From NCBI GenBank assembly GCA_963820075.1, contig CAWFYS010000007.1, positions 1 to 64,000 on the forward strand: a stretch of DNA of 64,000 bases. The letters run 5' to 3'. The stretch is from Kumtagia sp963820075. GTDB taxonomy: Bacteria > Pseudomonadota > Alphaproteobacteria > Rhizobiales > Rhizobiaceae. Positions 55,424 to 62,988 of this stretch are shown here, piece by piece. Both the position numbers and the translations under genes were made by a program. Every line of letters begins with the position of its first letter. Positions within the stretch are counted from its first letter, which is position 1. The notes under the pieces are model-generated. The model saw only the letters and a list, made by a program, of their open reading frames with translations. It had not been told where the DNA came from and searched no databases.

Positions 55424-56698
55424 TCAGGCGCCGACACTCGCCTTCTTTTCCTTCTGCTCGGAGTAGATATAGAGCGGCCGGGCGCTGCCCGTGACGACCT
55501 CTTCCGAGATCACGACTTCCTGAACGCCTTCCAGGGCCGGAAGCTCGAACATGGTGTCGAGCAGGATCGCCTCCATGATCGAGCGCAGGCCGCGCGCGCC
55601 GGTCTTGCGCTCGATGGCGCGCTTGGCGATCGCCGTCAGCGCATTTTCATGAAAGGTAAGCTCGACATTCTCCATTTCGAACAGGCGCTGGTACTGCTTG
55701 ACCAGCGCGTTCTTCGGCTCGGTGAGTATTTGGATCAGCGCCGGTTCGTCGAGATCCTCCAATGTCGCCAGGACCGGAAGACGGCCGACGAACTCCGGAA
55801 TCAGTCCGAATTTCAGAAGATCCTCGGGCTCGACCAGCCTGAAAATGTCGCCGGTCCGGCGATCTTCCGGCGAGGCGACCGTTGCGCTGAAGCCGATTGA
55901 AGTCTTGCGCCCGCGATCCGAAATGATGCGGTCGAGGCCGGCGAAGGCACCGCCGCATATGAAAAGAATATTGGCGGTGTCGACCTGCAGGAACTCTTGC
56001 TGCGGATGTTTCCTGCCGCCTTGCGGCGGTACGGATGCGACCGTGCCTTCCATGATCTTCAGAAGCGCCTGCTGCACGCCCTCGCCGGACACGTCGCGGG
56101 TGATCGATGGATTGTCGGACTTGCGCGAGATCTTGTCGATCTCGTCGATGTAGACGATGCCGCGCTGCGCCCGCTCGACATTATAGTCGGCGGCCTGCAG
56201 CAGTTTCAGGATAATGTTTTCGACATCCTCGCCGACGTAACCGGCTTCGGTCAGCGTCGTGGCGTCCGCCATTGTGAACGGCACGTCGATGATGCGCGCG
56301 AGCGTTTGCGCAAGCAGCGTCTTGCCGCAGCCGGTCGGGCCGATGAGAAGAATGTTCGACTTCGCCAGCTCGACGTCATTGTTCTTCGTCGAATGGGCGA
56401 GGCGCTTGTAGTGGTTGTGGACAGCGACCGACAGCACGCGCTTGGCGTAGGGCTGGCCGATCACGTAGTCGTCGAGAACCTTCAGGATCTCCTGCGGGGT
56501 GGGTACGCCCTCGCGCGACTTCACCATCGAGGTCTTGTTCTCCTCGCGGATGATGTCCATGCAGAGCTCGACACATTCGTCGCAGATGAACACCGTCGGA
56601 CCGGCGATCAGCTTGCGCACCTCGTGCTGGCTCTTGCCGCAGAACGAGCAGTACAGCGTGTTCTTGGAGTCGCCGCCGCCGGAACTGACCTTGCTCAT
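55424..56698 (-). CDS. clpX: ATP-dependent Clp protease ATP-binding subunit ClpX
   Basis: A 424-residue AAA+ unfoldase. The N-terminal zinc finger is LYCSFCGKSQHEVRKLIAG followed by FICDECVELC (four Cys). Walker A is GPTGCGKTLL and Walker B VYIDEIDKIS, followed by RDVSGEGVQQALLKIMEG; the RKTSIGF pore-2 and sensor-2 (GARGLRSI) regions are present. It feeds substrates to ClpP. ATG 56698 is preceded by GGACTTGGAC; two upstream codons (MDI) are also open. Lies 293 bases after clpP. Confidence 0.97.
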   Translation of the reverse strand: MSKVSSGGGDSKNTLYCSFCGKSQHEVRKLIAGPTVFICDECVELCMDIIREENKTSMVKSREGVPTPQEILKVLDDYVIGQPYAKRVLSVAVHNHYKRLAHSTKNNDVELAKSNILLIGPTGCGKTLLAQTLARIIDVPFTMADATTLTEAGYVGEDVENIILKLLQAADYNVERAQRGIVYIDEIDKISRKSDNPSITRDVSGEGVQQALLKIMEGTVASVPPQGGRKHPQQEFLQVDTANILFICGGAFAGLDRIISDRGRKTSIGFSATVASPEDRRTGDIFRLVEPEDLLKFGLIPEFVGRLPVLATLEDLDEPALIQILTEPKNALVKQYQRLFEMENVELTFHENALTAIAKRAIERKTGARGLRSIMEAILLDTMFELPALEGVQEVVISEEVVTGSARPLYIYSEQKEKKASVGA

Positions 56699-56991
56699 AA
56701 TGTCCAAGTCCTTTCAGTGCCGCCTCGCCGGCATGTCGGCCAAGCGGCGCATCAACTATTTAACCTCGCAAGCGCCGCGATGCCAGCGATTTGGCACGCG
56801 ACGGCGCGCGACCCATCATCACAAAGTACGGCTGCAATTTCCGATAACCCCAAATGAAGCTAAGCCGTCGAAAATCAACATTGGCTTAACGTAAGTCGCC
56901 CGGACCGTCGAGGGAACAGCAAATTGTGTCCGAAAAGCCACGCGACGGGTCAAAAAAGTGTCATCGGCCGCAAGCCGCGCAATCGGCGACA

Positions 56992-57624
56992 TTATCCCTG
57001 CGGAGGACTTTCGATGGCCTCGCGCGTCGAGATGACCTGGTCGATCAGGCCGAAATCCCTGGCCTCGTCCGCCGTCATGAAGTGGTCCCGGTCCAGCGTC
57101 CTTTCGATCGTCTCATAGTCCTTGCCGGTGTGCCTTACATAGACCTCGTTGAGACGACGCTTCAGCTTGATGATGTCCTGGGCGTGGCGCTCGATGTCGG
57201 AGGCCTGGCCCTGAAACCCGCCGGACGGCTGATGAACCATGATGCGCGCGTTCGGCGTGGCGAAGCGCATCCCCTTGTGGCCGGCCGTCAGCAGCAGCGA
57301 ACCCATGGAAGCGGCCTGGCCGATGCAGAGCGTCGACACGGCCGGCTTGATGAACTGCATCGTATCGTAGATGGCCAGGCCCGAGGTGACGACGCCGCCG
57401 GGCGAGTTGATATAGAGCGAGATTTCCTTCTTTGGATTCTCGGCCTCAAGAAACAGAAGCTGCGCGCACACCAGCGTCGCCATGCCATCCTCGACCGGTC
57501 CGGTGATGAAGATGATGCGTTCCTTCAAGAGCCGCGAGAAGATGTCATAGGCCCGCTCGCCGCGATTGGTCTGCTCGACGACCATCGGCACGAGGTTCAT
57601 GTAGGTTTCGACGGGGTTCTTCAT
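56992..57624 (-). CDS. clpP: ATP-dependent Clp protease proteolytic subunit ClpP
   Basis: A 210-residue serine peptidase. The catalytic Ser is in CIGQAASMGSLLLTAG, the His in MVHQPSGG, and the Asp in the KDYE/RTLDRDHF region. LVPMVVEQTNRGERAYDIFS is the typical N-terminus. It forms the tetradecameric chamber with ClpX or ClpA. It is upstream of clpX, as normal. Confidence 0.97.
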   Translation of the reverse strand: MKNPVETYMNLVPMVVEQTNRGERAYDIFSRLLKERIIFITGPVEDGMATLVCAQLLFLEAENPKKEISLYINSPGGVVTSGLAIYDTMQFIKPAVSTLCIGQAASMGSLLLTAGHKGMRFATPNARIMVHQPSGGFQGQASDIERHAQDIIKLKRRLNEVYVRHTGKDYETIERTLDRDHFMTADEARDFGLIDQVISTREAIESPPQG

Positions 57625-57972
57625 CGATAGTCCCTTGGTTGGCGGGATCCGCGCGGACGGGCGGAATCGAGCATTGCTTCGTTGCCTCGTAAATAGGACG
57701 CCGACTTCCCCTTGTGCAAGGCCGGCAAGACCACGGCGTCAGTTAACCGCGCGCGAGCGGCGCTTGACGATTTCCCTTTCCCACTGCGCGTTATTGTAGC
57801 GGTCGGGCACGTGCTGCGCTGCAGGCGCGTCAATGTCGGACGCTGCTGCGGATGAGCCGCTTCGCGGCCGCATCCGCCACCGGGCTGACAGAGCATCGCG
57901 CGGAAATTGGATTCCAGTTTTCGCAAAGCGTCGCGAAAACACTGAGCTGAAGCAAAATTCTGGCAGTTTTCT
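57625..57972. other. Region between clpP and the catabolic island
   Basis: Contains the clpP promoter and one short possible gene (57739-57942). No repeat or RNA recognised. The change from housekeeping to catabolic genes happens here. Confidence 0.4.
57739..57942 (-). CDS. Possible small basic protein
   Basis: A 67-residue frame. Its end (DRYNNAQWEREIVKRRSRAVN) has the look of a real amphipathic helix, while the start (MFSRRFAKTGIQFPRDALSA) could be a targeting or random stretch. No ribosome-binding site is evident and no family is known. Confidence 0.3.
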   Translation of the reverse strand: MFSRRFAKTGIQFPRDALSARWRMRPRSGSSAAASDIDAPAAQHVPDRYNNAQWEREIVKRRSRAVN

Positions 57973-59085
57973 TCAGGCGCCTATGGCGTCGAGCGGGTCT
58001 TCAATCACGGAGCCCGTGGCCGCCGACCATTGCGCGGCGATGCCCATTGCGACGGCCTTCCAGCCGTCATCCAGCGTCACCTCGACCGGCCCGTCGCCTC
58101 GAACGGCGGCACAGAACCGCTGGTGCTGGTGGAATGTCGAGCCATTGTGATCGCCCGCCGCCAGCAATCTTGGATCGACGGGGACCTCGATCCCGAAAGG
58201 TCCCTGCGGGTGCCGCGGACTGATGATGACCTGCGGCGTCGGCGCGGCTCCCAGATGCGCCGGCCAGAAACGGCCGGGCCCCGGCACAAGGCATTCGATC
58301 TTGCCGCGCGCGCCCACGGCGCTGATCTCCTCCTGGTAGCGGCTGCCTTCCGCATACATGCAGAGTTCCAGCATCGCCCGCGCGCCGCTGGCGAAATCGA
58401 CCAGCACATAGCCGCAGTCCCAGATATCGGGCGCCTCGCCATTGTAGCGCTCATCGCGGTGGTTAACCTCCTGCCCGGCCGAGGCCATTATCCTCACCGG
58501 TTCGGATTTCAGGATCAGCCGCATCAAATCGAAGAAATGGCAGCATTTCTCGACGAAGGTGCCACCCGAATTGCGGTTGAAGCGGTTCCAATGCCCCACC
58601 TTGTCGAGAAACGGAAAGCGATGCTCGCGGATCGTCAGCATCCTTATACCGCCGGTGGCGTCCTCTGCCTGCTCGATGAAGCGTGCCACCGGCGGCATAT
58701 ACCGATACTCCATCGCCACCCAGACCGGCGCCGGGTAGCCGGCGGCGAAGGCCTGTACCGCGCCGGCGTCCGCCGGGTCGGCGAAGAGCGGCTTCTCGAC
58801 CAGGACCGGCAGGGGGCGGGTGGCGGCGATTTCCTTCAGTTGCGCGAAATGCACATGGTTGGGGCTGGCGATCAGCAGGCAGTCGACGTTCGGGCGGCCG
58901 ATCAATTCGGCAACCGAACCGGCAAACGCGGCTTGCGGCGCAAGGGTCGCGGCGCGCTCGCGCATCGCCGCGTCGGGCTCGAAGATCGCCGCGACATGGG
59001 CGTCGGGCAGCAGCGCAATATTGCGCAGGTGCTCCTGCCCCATCATTCCGCAGCCAATGACACCGTAGGAGATGTGTTCCGCCAT
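57973..59085 (-). CDS. Gfo/Idh/MocA family oxidoreductase
   Basis: A 370-residue NAD(P)-dependent sugar or inositol dehydrogenase type. The Rossmann motif is YGVIGCGMMGQEHLRNIALL, followed by DCLLIASPNHVH, the catalytic-site LPVLVEKPLFADP (EKP), and FNRNSGGTFVEKCCHFFDLM with the conserved HxxD. It oxidises a sugar, inositol or sugar acid; the ligand is not inferable. It follows the GntR gene by eight bases in the same direction, so they are cotranscribed. Confidence 0.92.
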   Translation of the reverse strand: MAEHISYGVIGCGMMGQEHLRNIALLPDAHVAAIFEPDAAMRERAATLAPQAAFAGSVAELIGRPNVDCLLIASPNHVHFAQLKEIAATRPLPVLVEKPLFADPADAGAVQAFAAGYPAPVWVAMEYRYMPPVARFIEQAEDATGGIRMLTIREHRFPFLDKVGHWNRFNRNSGGTFVEKCCHFFDLMRLILKSEPVRIMASAGQEVNHRDERYNGEAPDIWDCGYVLVDFASGARAMLELCMYAEGSRYQEEISAVGARGKIECLVPGPGRFWPAHLGAAPTPQVIISPRHPQGPFGIEVPVDPRLLAAGDHNGSTFHQHQRFCAAVRGDGPVEVTLDDGWKAVAMGIAAQWSAATGSVIEDPLDAIGA

Positions 59086-59093
59086 ATGCGCTC

Positions 59094-59804
59094 CTATCGC
59101 AGCCGCGCGACATAGCGCGCGACGCCGTGATCAAACCAGGTCCGCGAGAACTCCGCGCTGGCGCCATCCTGGGTCCAGCCGATCCGCTCGATGAAACCGG
59201 CAGCGGCACCCGGCGCGAGACCGAACTCCGGAGGCGCCCATGCGGGCACTTCGCCGACGCCGACGCGGTCCTCGGCGCGCACCATCCAGATGCCGAGGGC
59301 CTTGCGGTAGTAGAGGTAAAGCGAATCGGACAGTTCCTCGATGCCTATCCTTCCGGCGCGCGATCCGTCGAGCCAGATTTCCTCCAGCGCCGCCGGCTTG
59401 CCGCCAAGGCTCCGCAGGCGCCTGATCCGATGCGCCTCGCCGCTTGAGCCGAATGCGGGCAGGTCAGCCGGCTTCGCCAGCCGATCCACCGACAGGACAC
59501 GCGCCGTCGGCAGCCCGCCCCCCTCCGCCAGCTCGAGCCGGAACATGGAGTAGACGCTGGCCACGTCGGGCAAGGCGCGCACATAATTGCCGGAGCCCTG
59601 GACGCGGCTAAGCATGCCCTTGCGCTCCAGTTCGCCGAGGGCCTTGCGCAGCGTGCCGACGGCAATCCCGAGGCCTGCCGCCATGTCGCGCTCGGGCGGC
59701 AGCTTCTCGCCCTCGATGATCCGCCCGGCAGCAATCTCGCGGATCAGCATCTCGCTGATCTGCTGATGCACGGGAAGCGCATAGGGGTTTCGGGTCGAGG
59801 GCAC
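59094..59804 (-). CDS. GntR-family (HutC-type) transcriptional regulator
   Basis: A 236-residue regulator. The N-terminal winged helix reads PVHQQISEMLIREIAAGRII, LPPERDMAAGLGIAVGTLRK and GMLSRVQGSGNYV; a UTRA ligand-binding domain spans ~85-230 (GEAHRIRRLRSLGGKPAALEEIW, then GFIERIGWTQDG). It is divergent from the monooxygenase gene and cotranscribed with the oxidoreductase, so it probably controls both. GTG start at 59804. Candidate operator at 59835-59848. Confidence 0.92.
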   Translation of the reverse strand: MPSTRNPYALPVHQQISEMLIREIAAGRIIEGEKLPPERDMAAGLGIAVGTLRKALGELERKGMLSRVQGSGNYVRALPDVASVYSMFRLELAEGGGLPTARVLSVDRLAKPADLPAFGSSGEAHRIRRLRSLGGKPAALEEIWLDGSRAGRIGIEELSDSLYLYYRKALGIWMVRAEDRVGVGEVPAWAPPEFGLAPGAAAGFIERIGWTQDGASAEFSRTWFDHGVARYVARLR

Positions 59805-59834
59805 CTGGTTTCCCGCGAAAAAATTGATACACTA

Positions 59835-59848
59835 TTGATCTACATCAA
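59835..59848. promoter_or_regulatory. Candidate GntR operator TTGAT-N4-ATCAA
   Basis: An inverted repeat of five bases around CTAC in the divergent 106-base gap between the GntR gene and the monooxygenase gene. A second TTGAT lies at 59824. The gap is AT-rich compared with the flanking genes. Dimeric GntR proteins bind short palindromes of this size. Confidence 0.45.
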
Positions 59849-59910
59849 AACCGATGATACTCAAACAAAAACTTGAATGAAGGCGGCGCGCAAATGAGGA
59901 AAGATTGCAA

Positions 59911-61068
59911 ATGACAGTCGTTCCGGTGACATCGGCCGACCTTGACGCGTGCGAGGTGTCATGGTTCTCGGCCCTGTGCTCCGACGATTTCCGCTATCTC
60001 GGCGTGCCGGACGGCGCGCTGCGTTCGAACTGGGAACATTGCTCCGCAATCGTCACGACCGCCGAGGAACTGGGATTCCGCAACATACTGTGCCCTTCCT
60101 CCTATCAGGTCGGACAGGACACGTTGTCCTTCGTGGCCGGCTGCGCCCCGATTACGTCGAAGATCAATCTACTGGCGGCCGTGCGATGCGGCGAGATGCA
60201 GCCGATCATGCTGGCGCGCACGCTCGCCACGCTTGACCACATGCTGAAGGGCCGGCTGACGGTCAACATCATCTCTTCCGACTTTCCGGGCGAAGTCGCC
60301 GACAGCGGCTTCCGCTACCAGCGCTCGCATGAAGTCGTGCGAATTCTCCGCCAGGCCTGGACGCGCGACGAGATCGACCATCAGGGCGAGGTATACCAGT
60401 TCAAAAAAGTGACCGCCGATCCCGCAAAGCCGTACCAGCAGAATGGCGGGCCGCTGCTCTACTTCGGCGGCTATTCGCCCGACGCGCTCGAACTGTGCGG
60501 CGCTGAGTGCGATGTCTACCTGATGTGGCCTGAGACGAAGGACGTGCTGGCCGGGCGCATGCGCGATGCTCACGCGCGCGCCGCCGCCCATGGCCGCACC
60601 CTGGACTATGGCCTGCGCATTCACATGATCGTGCGCGACACCGAGGCCGAAGCCCGCGAATATGCCGAGGAACTGGTGTCGAGGCTGGACGACGCGCAAG
60701 GCCGGGCGATCCGCGGCCGGGCGCTGGACGCGACTTCGCTCGGCGTCGCGCACCAGGCGAAGAACCGCGAGCGCGCCGACGCCGAGGGCTATGTCGAGCG
60801 CCATCTGTGGACGGGGATCGGACGCGCCCGCTCCGGCTGCGGCGCGGCGATCGTCGGATCGACCGACCAGGTGATGTCTGAGATCGAGGAATATCGAAAA
60901 ATGGGCATCCGCGCCTTCATCTTCTCCGGCTATCCGCATCTCGACGAAGCCTTTTCCTTCGGCAAGCGGGTGCTGCCCAATCTCAAGACCTGCTCGCTGC
61001 CGCACACCTATGGAAGGGTGCCGGCCACCATGCCGGCCACTCCGCTCGGAATAGGAGAACGGCGATGA
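59911..61068 (+). CDS. LLM-class flavin-dependent monooxygenase (SsuD-like)
   Basis: A 385-residue bacterial-luciferase-like protein: EELGFRNILCPSSYQVGQDT, SKINLLAAVRCGEMQPIMLA, TLDHMLKGRLTVNIISSDFP, YFGGYSPDALELCGAECDVY, VEG-like and GCGAAIVGSTDQVMSEIEEY. This is closest to the alkanesulfonate monooxygenase branch (SsuD, and sulfoquinovose monooxygenase SmoC). It uses reduced FMN from a separate reductase, which is not in the window. AGGAAAG precedes ATG 59911. Its stop overlaps the next start by four bases. The exact substrate is unproven. Confidence 0.85.
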   Translation: MTVVPVTSADLDACEVSWFSALCSDDFRYLGVPDGALRSNWEHCSAIVTTAEELGFRNILCPSSYQVGQDTLSFVAGCAPITSKINLLAAVRCGEMQPIMLARTLATLDHMLKGRLTVNIISSDFPGEVADSGFRYQRSHEVVRILRQAWTRDEIDHQGEVYQFKKVTADPAKPYQQNGGPLLYFGGYSPDALELCGAECDVYLMWPETKDVLAGRMRDAHARAAAHGRTLDYGLRIHMIVRDTEAEAREYAEELVSRLDDAQGRAIRGRALDATSLGVAHQAKNRERADAEGYVERHLWTGIGRARSGCGAAIVGSTDQVMSEIEEYRKMGIRAFIFSGYPHLDEAFSFGKRVLPNLKTCSLPHTYGRVPATMPATPLGIGERR

Positions 61069-61412
61069 TGCGGCGCGTTCGCCTGGGCGAGATCGAACTC
61101 TCGCGGATCGTCTACGGCATGTGGCGGCTCGGCGACGATGCCGACACATCCGCGCGCCATATCCAGGCCAAGATCGAGGCCTGCGTCGCGCAAGGCATTA
61201 CCACGATCGATCAGGCGGACATCTATGGCGGCTACACCGCCGAGGCGCTGCTCGGAACGGCGCTGAAGGCGGCGCCCGCCTTGCGCGACAGAATAGAAAT
61301 CGTCACGAAATGCGGCATCGTCGCACCGGCCGGGCGCTATGCCGACCGGCGGCTGAAATATTACGACACCTCGGCCGAACACATTGCCGCCGTGGGCCGA
61401 GAGGTCGCCTGA
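61065..61412 (+). pseudogene. Aldo-keto reductase, truncated after ~105 residues
   Basis: Starts correctly (AGGAGAA before the ATG; ATGA overlap with the monooxygenase). It holds RVRLGEIELSRIVYGMWRLG, the catalytic Asp and Tyr in TTIDQADIYGGYTAEALLG and the Lys in IVTKCGI. After YYDTSAEHI it ends at a stop near 61410, before the catalytic His region (normally about 300 residues in all). A palindromic repeat begins about 70 bases later. An insertion/deletion around 61.39-61.63 kb probably removed the rest. Confidence 0.8.
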
Positions 61413-61817
61413 TGTACCATTTCGTCAATCCCGAGCAGCAGTCCATCAGGGCTCCGAATCCGGGTTGACGGGATCGCCATTCAGCCCCCTCTCCGGCCGC
61501 TTCGCGGCCACCTCTCCCCCGCTTCGCAAGAGCTTCGCAGGGGCGAGGAAACGCGCGGCCGGACCGCTTGGCGCCTTTCCTCGCCCCCGCAGGGGGAGAG
61601 GTGGCTTGCGAAGCAAGACGGAGAGGGGGACTTCGCTCTTCGTTAACCTGAGTGGCGATCATCTGATCGTCGTCGCCAGCGTCACCGCCGCCACCTTGCG
61701 GGACGGCGAACCCCTGCTTTTCTTCGGCGGCTTCTATGGACGTTTGCAAGACGGCTCGAACCCGTCCGCGGCGATGTCATGACGGGTTCGTCCGCGCCGC
61801 GGTGTGGACGAAAGGGT
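61413..61817. other. Gap with a palindromic repeat and no gene
   Basis: The family B repeat at 61485-61630 fills the middle. The right end contains a short hairpin (GACGGGTTCGTCCG near 61779) next to the LacI stop. None of the small frames looks like the lost aldo-keto reductase. Confidence 0.45.
61485..61630. repeat. Family B palindromic repeat
   Basis: Outer arms CCCCCTCTCCGGCCGCTTCG and the complementary right arm ending GACGGAGAGGGGGA; inner arms CACCTCTCCCCC and GGGGGAGAGGTG. About 146 bases, non-coding. It follows the truncated aldo-keto reductase, and its arrival may have caused the truncation. Confidence 0.65.
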
Positions 61818-62864
61818 TCAGGGGCGGACGGCGCCGGTCGACTGGCGCTTTACGATATGGCAGGCGAACTCCACGCGGCGCGGCGGCATGGCCATGCCGC
61901 CGAGTTCATTGAGCAGAAGGTCGAGCGAAGCCGCGCCGATCTCGCGCATGGGAATATGCATCGTCGTGAGGGGCGGGTTCTGGAAAGCCGCCTGCGGCAG
62001 GTCGTCCATTCCCATGACCGACACATCGTCCGGCACCCGATAGCCGGCCTTGTGGACACCCATCATCGCGCCGACGGCAAGGCTGTCGCCGGCGGCGAGC
62101 ACGGCGGTGAAATCCAGGCCACGCGCCGCGATGCGCTCCGCGATTGCCTCCGCGGCGAGGTCCGGCAGCCAGTCCGATACCTCCACGGCCAGATCCGCGG
62201 CCTCGGCGCCGCGCTCGCGCAGCGCATCCTGCCAGCCCTCGAACCGGCGCTCGATCGTGCGCCGGCCGCGCCGCATCAGGAACAATATCCGCCGGTGGCC
62301 GAGGTCGAGCAGGTGCTGCGTCGCCAGCCGCGCCGCCGAGCGGTTGCACGGCGTCACGCTGGAATGGTGCATAAGCGGGTCGTCGCCGTTTATCAGCACG
62401 ATCGGCTTGCCGAAGTCGCCGGTCAGCGTCAGCACCGCCTCGTCGTCAAGCGTCAGAAACAGGCAGCCGACCACCGCCTTGTCTTCCCTGGCTTCATTGA
62501 GCAGCGTCATCTGCTCGCCGGCGTCGCCTATGGAGCGCGACACAAGCTCCACGCCCAGGGTCGCCGCACGTTCCCTCAATCCGTCGAGCACATAGAAGGT
62601 GAACTGGTTGCGGACATAGTCGACCATCGCCGCGCCGCTCGCCGCGAGCAGCACCTTGCGGCCGGCAATCGAGGTCGGAATCGAATAGTTCAGCTTCTTG
62701 GCGGTCTCTATTATCGTGGCGCGAAGATCGCCGCGAACGCCCTTGCCGCCGGCGAGCGCCCGCGACGCGGTGCTGACGGAGACGCCGCAATGCGCGGCTA
62801 TGTCTTCGAGCCGCACGCGCCGGGTTGGTGTGCCGCGTTTGCCGCTCTCGATCTTCACATTCAC
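61818..62864 (-). CDS. LacI-family transcriptional regulator
   Basis: A 348-residue repressor. The N-terminal HTH is RVRLEDIAAHCGVSVSTASR, with ALAGGKGVRGDLRATIIETA completing the DNA-binding and hinge part. A periplasmic-binding-like sensor follows (VLLAASGAAMVDYVRNQFTF, VGCLFLTLDDEAVLTLTGDF, RRILFLMRRGRRTIERRFEG). The start GTG 62864 is chosen because GAGGGACGG precedes it; a longer frame upstream is open for 77 codons. Divergent from the GH88/105 gene, which it probably represses. Confidence 0.93.
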   Translation of the reverse strand: MNVKIESGKRGTPTRRVRLEDIAAHCGVSVSTASRALAGGKGVRGDLRATIIETAKKLNYSIPTSIAGRKVLLAASGAAMVDYVRNQFTFYVLDGLRERAATLGVELVSRSIGDAGEQMTLLNEAREDKAVVGCLFLTLDDEAVLTLTGDFGKPIVLINGDDPLMHHSSVTPCNRSAARLATQHLLDLGHRRILFLMRRGRRTIERRFEGWQDALRERGAEAADLAVEVSDWLPDLAAEAIAERIAARGLDFTAVLAAGDSLAVGAMMGVHKAGYRVPDDVSVMGMDDLPQAAFQNPPLTTMHIPMREIGAASLDLLLNELGGMAMPPRRVEFACHIVKRQSTGAVRP

Positions 62865-62927
62865 TGGCCGTCCCTCATGTCGCGTCCGCGGAGGCGTTCC
62901 ATCCACAGGCTGCAAAAAAATTTCAGA

Positions 62928-62935
62928 TTGCGCAA
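62928..62935. promoter_or_regulatory. Candidate LacI-type operator TTGCGCAA
   Basis: A perfect 8-base palindrome with the central CG usual for LacI-family sites, in the 124-base divergent gap between the regulator and the hydrolase. It is close to the start of both transcripts. The wider arms (AGATTGCGCAAGAT) are only partly symmetric. Confidence 0.45.
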
Positions 62936-62988
62936 GATGCAAATTTGTGGAACCTGTCATTTCGGCATCAGCAATTCTGGGAGGAACA

